A stretch of 38,680 nt of DNA, from assembly GCA_900767915.1 (NCBI GenBank), contig CAAGAX010000042.1, positions 1 to 38,680 of the forward strand, read 5' to 3'. The notes below the pieces were generated by a model. That model was not told the origin of the DNA and searched no databases. It worked only from the letters and a program-made list of their open reading frames with translations. Shown here piece after piece: positions 32,735 through 38,680 of this stretch; the first letter of the stretch is position 1; each line of letters begins with the position of its first letter. This DNA comes from Acholeplasmatales bacterium (GTDB lineage: Bacteria; Bacillota_I; Bacilli_A; Acholeplasmatales; Anaeroplasmataceae). Made by a program: the position numbers and the translations under genes.

Positions 32735-33772
32735 ATGAAGATGACATTTCGCTGGTATGGCGAACACGATTCTATCCCTTTAGATTATATAAAGCAAATT
32801 CAAGGCATGACAGGTGTTGTTACAGCTGTTTATGATGTACCTGTTGGTGAGGTATGGCCTATTGATAAGATTTCAAGGCTTAAGGAATTAAGTAATAGTA
32901 AGGGCCTTGAAATGGAGGTTATTGAATCTGTTCCTGTACATGAGGATATTAAGCTAGGACGTCCGTCAAGAGATAGACTAATTAGTAATTATCAAGAAAA
33001 TATACGTAGATTAGCTTCTTTGGGAGTTAAATGTATTTGTTATAATTTTATGCCAGTTTTTGATTGGTTTAGAACTAATTTATATTATAAGCACGATGAT
33101 GGCTCTACATCATTATCATATAGTGAAGAGGATTTTTCAAAGCTTGATAAGCATAACCTAAGGTTACCAGGCTGGGATGAAAGCTATACTAGTGATGAAT
33201 TAAATGGATTATTAGAATCATATAAGGGAATGACACATGAAAAGCTATTTGAAAATCTTGTTTATTTCCTAAAGAAAATTATGCCTACTTGTAATGAATG
33301 TAATATCAATATGGCTATTCATCCGGATGATCCGCCTTGGGATATCTTTGATTTACCACGTATTGTTGGATGTGAAGCTGATTATGATAGATTATTTAAG
33401 GCAGTACCTGATAAGCATAATGGAATTACATTTTGTACAGGTAGCTTAGGTGCTGGTAGATTTAATGATTTACCTAAGATGGCTAAAAAATACGCTGATA
33501 GAATATATTTTGCTCATTTAAGACAATTAAAGTTTACAAATGAGACAGATTTCTATGAAAATGGACATCAAACGGCTTGTGGTAATGTTGACATTTATGA
33601 AATAGTAAAAGCTTTAGTTGAAAATGGATCTGAATGCTATCTACGACCAGACCATGGTAGAAATATCTGGGGTGAGGATGCAAAGCCTGGATATGGATTA
33701 TATGATAGAGCACTTGGTGCTAGTTATTTATGTGGTTTGTTTGAAGCAGTAGAGAAGGATTTAAAGAAGTAG
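32735..33772 (+). CDS. uxuA: Mannonate dehydratase
   Basis: 345 residues, normal. Converts D-mannonate to 2-keto-3-deoxygluconate in the hexuronate pathway. The N-terminal FRWYGEHDSIPL, the metal-binding region AIHPDDPPWDIFDLPRI, FCTGSLGA, HLRQLKF and the C-terminal RPDHGRNIWGE are characteristic. It follows the dehydrogenase by 11 bases and is last before a strong terminator. Uronate isomerase and the keto-deoxygluconate kinase and aldolase are not in the window, so they must be elsewhere. Confidence 0.96.
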   Translation: MKMTFRWYGEHDSIPLDYIKQIQGMTGVVTAVYDVPVGEVWPIDKISRLKELSNSKGLEMEVIESVPVHEDIKLGRPSRDRLISNYQENIRRLASLGVKCICYNFMPVFDWFRTNLYYKHDDGSTSLSYSEEDFSKLDKHNLRLPGWDESYTSDELNGLLESYKGMTHEKLFENLVYFLKKIMPTCNECNINMAIHPDDPPWDIFDLPRIVGCEADYDRLFKAVPDKHNGITFCTGSLGAGRFNDLPKMAKKYADRIYFAHLRQLKFTNETDFYENGHQTACGNVDIYEIVKALVENGSECYLRPDHGRNIWGEDAKPGYGLYDRALGASYLCGLFEAVEKDLKK

Positions 33773-33778
33773 CATTTT

Positions 33779-33807
33779 GGCCCAATGATAACGTTGGGCC
33801 TTTTTTT
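33779..33807 (+). terminator. Terminator of the uronate operon
   Basis: GGCCCAA (33779-33785) pairs perfectly with TTGGGCC (33794-33800), followed by seven T. Confidence 0.92.
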
Positions 33808-33824
33808 GAGGATAAAAATAAAAA

Positions 33825-33998
33825 ATAAATTAGGGGAACCAAATTAAAATTGGTACAAGGATTGCGAAAAATAGAATATTTATGCCACCTATATCTACTA
33901 ATTTAGGAAATAATGTATATATTATTGGAGATAGTGTAAAATCTAGATCTATTAAGGAAGCTATTAAAAGTGCATTTGAATTAACTAAAAATTTTTAA
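33825..33998 (+). pseudogene. Collapsed old-yellow-enzyme gene (N-terminus joined to C-terminus)
   Basis: From 33834 the frame reads GNQIKIGTRIAKNRIFMPPI, then STNLG, the N-terminal beginning of NADH:flavin oxidoreductases. It then passes directly into NNVYIIGDSVKSRSIKEAI and a short tail ending at TAA 33996-33998, which is the C-terminal FAD/NAD-domain end of the same family. About 580 codons are missing. Upstream a GAGG ribosome site remains (33808-33811), but the expected start codon is now ATA (33825) and a TAG follows at 33831. One A lost and one gained account for the broken start. It is a relative, not a copy, of the intact gene downstream. Confidence 0.8.
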
Positions 33999-34015
33999 AA
34001 AATGAGGATAAAAAA

Positions 34016-35953
34016 ATGAAAATATTAGAACCAATTAAGGTAGGTAATACTACATTAAAAAATAGAATTATGTTTCCACCACTAACAACAGGATATGAAG
34101 AAAGAGATGGATCTATTGGTAAAAGATCTTTTAATTTTTATAAAAGATTAGCAGAAGGTGGAGTTGGCTATATCGTTATAGGTGATGTTGTTCCTACAGC
34201 CACATTATCACCAACTCCTAAGTTATTTTTGGATTCACAAATTGAATCATATAAGAAATTAGCTGATGCTTGTCATGAATATGATTGTAAGCTTGGATTA
34301 CAAATATTCCATCCAGAATATGATTGTGATGCGTTAATGCAAATGATGAAGGAAGGAAAATCTAGAGCTGAGATTTTTGGAAAGCTTCATTACGATATGC
34401 AGCATTATGTATCAGAGGTTAATCATGATCAAATAATGGTTATTTTAAATAAAATTACTCTTTGTGTAGAACGTGCTGTAAAAGCAGGAGTTGATGTTAT
34501 TGAGGTTCATGGAGATCGTTTAGTAGGTTCATTATGCTCAACTATTTTAAATCACAGAACAGATGAATATGGTGGTTCATTTGAAAATAGAACTCGCTTT
34601 GCTTTAGAGGTTGTTGATGCAATTAAAAAGGCTAGCTCTACAATTACAATAGATTATAAGCTTCCTGTTATTACTGTAAATCCAGATGGAAGCCTATTAG
34701 GTAAGGGTGGATTATTAATTGATGAGGCAGTAAAGCTAGCAAAGCTTTTAGAAGAAAGAGGAGTACATATGATTCATGTTGCTCAAGCAAATCATACTGG
34801 TAATATGAATGATACAATTCCTGCTATGGGAACAAGACCATATCATTTTATGGAAAATGAATGTAGGCTAGTTAAAGAGGCAGTATCTATTCCTGTTTCA
34901 ACTGTTGGTCGTATTTCTGTTGATTATGCTGAAAAAATGCTAGAGGATGGTACTTGTGATATAGTAGCATTTGGTCGTGGTCTATTAGCTGATCCTGATA
35001 TTGCAAAAAAGCTTGAAAAGGGTGAAGCTAATTTAATTAGACAATGTATTTGCTGTAATAAGGGCTGTACTGATTCTATAATGGCTTCTCGTGCTATTTC
35101 ATGTGTATTAAATGCTGAAAATGGTTATGAATATGAAAGAGTAATAACTACTCCTAATAAAAAGCATAAAGTATTAATTGTTGGTGCTGGTATTGCAGGA
35201 CTTGAAGCAGCAAGAGTAGCCTCTATAAAGGGTCATGATGTTACTGTAATTGAAGAAAAAAATGAGCTTTATGGTCAAATTAATATTGCATCATTACCTC
35301 CTAGAAAGGATGAAATGACAAGAGCTTGTAAATATTATGATGCAGTTATAAAGAAATATAATATTAATATATTATTGAATCATCCATTTAATAAGGAAGA
35401 AGCAAATAATTATGATGATGTGATTATTTCTATTGGTAGTAATAATTCAAAGCCAAGAATCCCTGGTATTGATTATACATTAGATGCTTGGGAGGTATTA
35501 AAGAATCCTAAGATGGTTAATGGTAAAGTATTAATTGCAGGTGGTGGTCTTGTTGGATGTGAAACTGCTGAATTATTAGCTATAAATGGCTATAGTGTTG
35601 GAATTGTTGAAATGATGGATACAATCGCAAAAGAGGAATCAAAGACAATTTTACCTACAATGATGTCTGAATTTAAGAAATATGATGTAAAGTCTTATAC
35701 TTCTCATAAAATAGTTGAAATTAAAGAAAATGGTATTGAAACTGAGGTAGTAGATAAGGATGGAAATATCCTTAATAAGGAATTTATCGAAGGAGATACT
35801 ATTATTAGAGCTTTATCATCTAAGAAGAACAAGATTGATGTAGATGGAGTTACCGCAAACATTATTTATGCTGGTGATTGTAAGGATGGTGTAGCTTGTA
35901 CAATTGAAAATGCTGTAAAGAGTGGTTATGATGCAGCTAATTCAATAAATTAA
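34016..35953 (+). CDS. NADH:flavin oxidoreductase, 2-enoate reductase / dienoyl-CoA reductase type
   Basis: 645 residues, the full length of the multi-domain old-yellow-enzyme group. An FMN barrel (about 1-340) begins EPIKVGNTTLKNRIMFPPLT and contains NHRTDEYGGSFENRTRFALEVV. Cysteines for a 4Fe-4S cluster lie at about 343-350 and later (CICCNKGC and SCVLN). An FAD domain starts at KVLIVGAGIAGLEAAR (about 383), and an NAD site is in VLIAGGGLVGCETAELL. Such enzymes reduce activated C=C bonds. The substrate is not predictable; because an esterase that might release hydroxycinnamates lies in the neighbouring operon, an enoate substrate is an attractive guess. It starts after GAGG and ends in its own terminator. 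Confidence 0.9.
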   Translation: MKILEPIKVGNTTLKNRIMFPPLTTGYEERDGSIGKRSFNFYKRLAEGGVGYIVIGDVVPTATLSPTPKLFLDSQIESYKKLADACHEYDCKLGLQIFHPEYDCDALMQMMKEGKSRAEIFGKLHYDMQHYVSEVNHDQIMVILNKITLCVERAVKAGVDVIEVHGDRLVGSLCSTILNHRTDEYGGSFENRTRFALEVVDAIKKASSTITIDYKLPVITVNPDGSLLGKGGLLIDEAVKLAKLLEERGVHMIHVAQANHTGNMNDTIPAMGTRPYHFMENECRLVKEAVSIPVSTVGRISVDYAEKMLEDGTCDIVAFGRGLLADPDIAKKLEKGEANLIRQCICCNKGCTDSIMASRAISCVLNAENGYEYERVITTPNKKHKVLIVGAGIAGLEAARVASIKGHDVTVIEEKNELYGQINIASLPPRKDEMTRACKYYDAVIKKYNINILLNHPFNKEEANNYDDVIISIGSNNSKPRIPGIDYTLDAWEVLKNPKMVNGKVLIAGGGLVGCETAELLAINGYSVGIVEMMDTIAKEESKTILPTMMSEFKKYDVKSYTSHKIVEIKENGIETEVVDKDGNILNKEFIEGDTIIRALSSKKNKIDVDGVTANIIYAGDCKDGVACTIENAVKSGYDAANSIN

Positions 35954-35960
35954 TATATAT

Positions 35961-36000
35961 AATATCTAAATTAATACTAATTAATTTAGATATTTTTTTA
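35961..36000 (+). terminator. Terminator after the oxidoreductase gene
   Basis: AATATCTAAATTAA (35961-35974) pairs perfectly with TTAATTTAGATATT (35981-35994) and is followed by TTTTT. The stem is AT-only apart from two C-G pairs. Confidence 0.8.
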
Positions 36001-36034
36001 ATTGCTATTTGTTTAATTTCTTTATTATTTTTTA

Positions 36035-36063
36035 TTTAAATAAATTCTAATTTAGTATATAAT
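36035..36063 (+). promoter_or_regulatory. Promoter of the CotH-family gene
   Basis: TTTAAA (36035-36040), a 17-base spacer and TATAAT (36058-36063). GGGG (36093-36096) is the likely ribosome site for ATG 36106. Confidence 0.5.
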
Positions 36064-36105
36064 TAGTATAAAAGAATCTATTAAATAAAAACGGGGAATT
36101 ATAAA

Positions 36106-38037
36106 ATGAAATTAAAAAAAATATTATTACCAGCTTTTCTTTTGGCTTTATTATCTAGCTGTAGTGTAAATGTTTCTACTAGTACTAATACTAATACTAG
36201 TACGAAAGGAACATCTACACCTACTATAGCATCAGCTGATTCTACAAAAGCTACCTCAATTACTACAAAATATCAAAATGATATAATACCTCATGATGAG
36301 GTTGAATTTTCTTCATTTTTTGATATTCAAAATGCAATTAGTACTGAAATAAATATATCTAGTCGCGAGCTACAAAAACTAAATCAGGATTATTTAGATT
36401 ATAAAAATAGGGGATTAAAATCTCCTATTTATAGATTAGCTGATAGTATTACAATAGCTATTAATATTGATAATAAGGAATATAAATATGTATATTATAA
36501 TGTTGGTGTAAAAATGAAGGGTAATACCTCAAGACATGAATTTATTGATAAAAACAATAATATTTATGATAATATACATTTTAAGCTAAGCTTTGAAGAA
36601 ACTTTTGATGATCCTAATTATTATAGTGAAAATGAATATAATATATCTAATGAATTAAAGGAAAAATATAAGAATCGTAAATTTATTGATATGTCAAAGC
36701 TTGATTTACGCTATAACAAGAATAAGGATCAAAGCTATATAAAAGAATATTATGCATTAAGTATGTATCGTGATTTTGGTATTTTATCGCAGCATTGTAC
36801 ATTTTCTAGCTTAACAATAAATCAAGATGGAAATAAGAAAATAAATTATGGTTTATATTATGTTGAAGAGCCATTTAATAAATCATTTATAAAAAGAAGT
36901 TTATCTAGTAAAGATAGCTATATAGGAATGTCTAATTATAGTGAGGAAAAAAAGGGTAGCTTTGGAGTAACTAATTCTAAATATGGACAGCTTTATAAAG
37001 CATCCTATGGAGTAGGAAGTATTACAGGAGCTCCTGATATGACTAGAAGTGATTCAAATTTATTTGGAGTTGAAAATATAGATTCCTCAGTACCTCCATA
37101 TGAGCTAAAGAGTAATACTCTTAATCCTGATCATAATCTTATTACTAATATGATTAATATTTTAAATAATGGTACCTATCAGGATATTGCTAATGTAGTA
37201 GATTTAGATTATTTTTTTATGTATGAAGCAGTAGCAAGTGTATTAGGTGATCCTGATGATTTGAGAAATGGTTATAATAATTATGGCTTATATTTTAGGA
37301 AAACTGATGGAAAAATGGTAATTATTCCAATAGATAAGGATAGAGAATTTGGTATATCTATGGATTTTGATCCTAGTGGTAATGCTATGTCACTTGTTAG
37401 CATTTTTTCTACTCAGACCTCAAATGATAAGCAACGTAATAATTTATATAATAAAACTATATTTGCTGATGGTAAATCATCATTTGTTAAGGCTATAAAG
37501 ACTGTTATTAATAGTAAATGGGTAACAAATGAATATTTTAATTCTATTTATGAAATAGTAAAAGAACATTATAGTGACGTGGTTAAGAACTCATTATGTA
37601 ATGTTCCATTCTCATTAAATGAGATTTATAATGGAACAAAGGCAAATAAATCATTTTCTAATTATATTAGTGAAAAGCTTATTACAATTAATAATGATTT
37701 GAAAAACTATGATAATGAATTAAATAATCCTGATTCTAATAATATTATTTATGGACTTTCAGAATTTTATTTAACAGGAACAATGGATAATTGGAGTAAG
37801 ACTAATAGTGATTATCGTTTTACTAAAATAGATGATAATAAATATAGTTTTTCTATGTTGATTTCAAATGAATTTGAATGTAAAATTTATTGTAGTGATA
37901 AGGAATTATGGTTAAGAGCTGATAATAATAGCTATTTACATGAAGGTGGAAGCAATATGAAATTTACTGATGTAGGTAAAACTATAGTTTTTATTATTGA
38001 TACATCTACAGGAAAATTATCCTATACTATTAGCTGA
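36106..38037 (+). CDS. CotH-kinase-family lipoprotein with a C-terminal carbohydrate-binding-like domain
   Basis: 643 residues. Lipoprotein signal with LSSC (Cys19), then a Ser/Thr/Asn-rich linker (about 20-60). The main part has CotH-family landmarks: VGVKMKGNTSRHEF, the KFIDMSKLDLRYNKN segment, INYGLYYVEEPFNKSFI, DYFFMYEAVASVLGDPDDLRNGYNNYGLYF and IIPIDKDREFGISMDFDPSG. Bacillus CotH is a protein kinase of the spore coat; most bacterial relatives are secreted and uncharacterised. The tail (about 555-643) begins FYLTGTMDNWSK, like starch-binding or E-set modules of surface glycan proteins. The gene is monocistronic and ends in TGA just before a terminator. Confidence 0.85.
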   Translation: MKLKKILLPAFLLALLSSCSVNVSTSTNTNTSTKGTSTPTIASADSTKATSITTKYQNDIIPHDEVEFSSFFDIQNAISTEINISSRELQKLNQDYLDYKNRGLKSPIYRLADSITIAINIDNKEYKYVYYNVGVKMKGNTSRHEFIDKNNNIYDNIHFKLSFEETFDDPNYYSENEYNISNELKEKYKNRKFIDMSKLDLRYNKNKDQSYIKEYYALSMYRDFGILSQHCTFSSLTINQDGNKKINYGLYYVEEPFNKSFIKRSLSSKDSYIGMSNYSEEKKGSFGVTNSKYGQLYKASYGVGSITGAPDMTRSDSNLFGVENIDSSVPPYELKSNTLNPDHNLITNMINILNNGTYQDIANVVDLDYFFMYEAVASVLGDPDDLRNGYNNYGLYFRKTDGKMVIIPIDKDREFGISMDFDPSGNAMSLVSIFSTQTSNDKQRNNLYNKTIFADGKSSFVKAIKTVINSKWVTNEYFNSIYEIVKEHYSDVVKNSLCNVPFSLNEIYNGTKANKSFSNYISEKLITINNDLKNYDNELNNPDSNNIIYGLSEFYLTGTMDNWSKTNSDYRFTKIDDNKYSFSMLISNEFECKIYCSDKELWLRADNNSYLHEGGSNMKFTDVGKTIVFIIDTSTGKLSYTIS

Positions 38038-38054
38038 TATTAATAGATATATTG

Positions 38055-38105
38055 AACCCCAAATCTTGGATTCGAGGAATCGAACAGGAAATGGGGTTTT
38101 TATTA
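38055..38105 (+). terminator. Terminator after the CotH-family gene
   Basis: AACCCCA (38055-38061) pairs with TGGGGTT (38092-38098). An inner GATTC-GAG-GAATC stem lies at 38069-38081, and a T-rich tail follows. Confidence 0.75.
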
Positions 38106-38273
38106 TAGTAAAATTAACAGAAGATATTAAACTATAAATTATAATTAAATATTAAGATGGTGTTAAAACATCTAGAAGAGCTATGCAATATACTATATCT
38201 CAAAATTTTTTATTCAGTCTTGTATTTTAATGCTTTTATTTAAATAATATAAAAATTTTGTATATAGTATACA

Positions 38274-38680
38274 ATGATATATGAAGCTTTAAAAATACAG
38301 GATTTATTCTTAACTAATTATACTGATAAAACATTTTTAGATAAAATTAAAGAATCATTTAATAAATGTAATACTTTTTCATTTTCGTTAAGCTTTATAA
38401 AAAAAGCATGGCTTGTATTAATAAAACGTGAAATTGAAGAAGCCTTAGAACGAGGTGTATCTGGCAAAATAATTACATCTACATATCAAAACTTTACAGA
38501 TATAGCATCATTTAATACATTTATTAAATGAATGAATAAATATCCTAATTTTATATGCCACATTGATTTTAATTCATTTGGTGATAATGGTTTTCATTCG
38601 AAAGGATATTTATTTGAATATAATGATTCATATGAATTTATAGTAGGATCTTCTAATATAACAAGATTTGCATTACTTAA
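38274..38680 (+). pseudogene. N-terminal PLD-type domain of a DUF3427/DEAD-box helicase-like protein, interrupted by TGA
   Basis: An 85-codon frame starts at ATG 38274 with no ribosome site, directly after the inverted repeat GTATA-TAG-TATAC (38260-38272). It encodes SLSFIKKAWLVLIKREIEEA, then GKIITSTYQNFTDIASF, typical of the phospholipase-D-like N-terminus of large restriction- or defence-type helicases. It stops at TGA (38529-38531). The same frame continues without a break to the window end with NKYPNFICHIDF, FHSKGYLFEY (the HxK motif) and IVGSSNITRFALL, which is the next part of the same domain. The family often has an aromatic or hydrophobic residue at the stop position. A nonsense mutation is the simplest reading. 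Confidence 0.72.

Noticed and set aside
38066..38090. tRNA T-arm-like sequence (GTTCGATTCC on the minus strand)
   Set aside because: The flanking five bases do not pair, and no acceptor, D or anticodon arm is present. It lies inside a terminator hairpin.
38529..38531. Genetic code 4 (TGA as Trp) for the whole window
   Set aside because: All complete genes use TGG for Trp with no internal TGA, and reading TGA through at 27125 would extend the permease into an overlapping frame.
1..38680. CRISPR array, rRNA or tRNA genes, prophage
   Set aside because: No regularly spaced repeats, no tRNA-like cloverleaf, no rRNA sequence and no phage structural or integrase gene were seen.

Overview
The window is strongly AT-rich chromosomal DNA from a low-GC, peptidoglycan-containing Firmicute. 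It resembles an uncultured gut Bacilli or Erysipelotrichia-like lineage; this is inferred from gene content and codon use, not from a marker tree. Pointers are a MurC ligase, a CcpA-type regulator with an HPr protein, a tyrosine T-box, a GerW/YtfJ-family protein and ribosome sites of the form AGGTGAT. The standard code fits: Trp is TGG throughout, and TGA ends 5 of the 30 complete genes.

Layout. 1-412 is mobile-element debris: the last codons and right end (with probable omega-RNA) of an IS200/IS605-type tnpB element, inserted into the first part of an IS3-family orfA on the minus strand. 505-1590 is an unrecognised protein. 1742-4024 is a glycolytic operon (pgk, an HPr-like gene, tpiA) behind a LacI/CcpA-type palindrome. 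4214-9955 holds murC, ccpA, T-box-controlled tyrS, the NAD(P)H-hydrate repair gene and a stand-alone receiver. A candidate small RNA follows (about 10033-10150). 10427-13991 is a housekeeping run (yggS, ylmH, mtnN, a DUF2953-like gene, gerW/ytfJ family, RNase H). 14191-20712 has a Na/Pi symporter and the tight cluster uvrB, sdaA, rlmD.

21009-33772 is the accessory core. A minus-strand AraC regulator with a GH39-like C-terminal half faces an ABC sugar importer (ATPase, two permeases, binding lipoprotein), an esterase, a lipoprotein, a short-chain dehydrogenase and mannonate dehydratase UxuA, closed by a strong terminator. The simplest reading is uptake and catabolism of a (possibly esterified) hexuronate. 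The ATPase and its first permease both carry about 190 extra, highly charged residues, the most unusual feature of the window. After the terminator come a collapsed old-yellow-enzyme pseudogene, an intact enzyme of the same family, a CotH-family lipoprotein, and at the right edge a PLD-type helicase N-terminus interrupted by an in-frame TGA.

The window also holds a small catabolite-control set: CcpA, an HPr-like protein with unusual active-site neighbours, and cre-like sites before pgk and ccpA.
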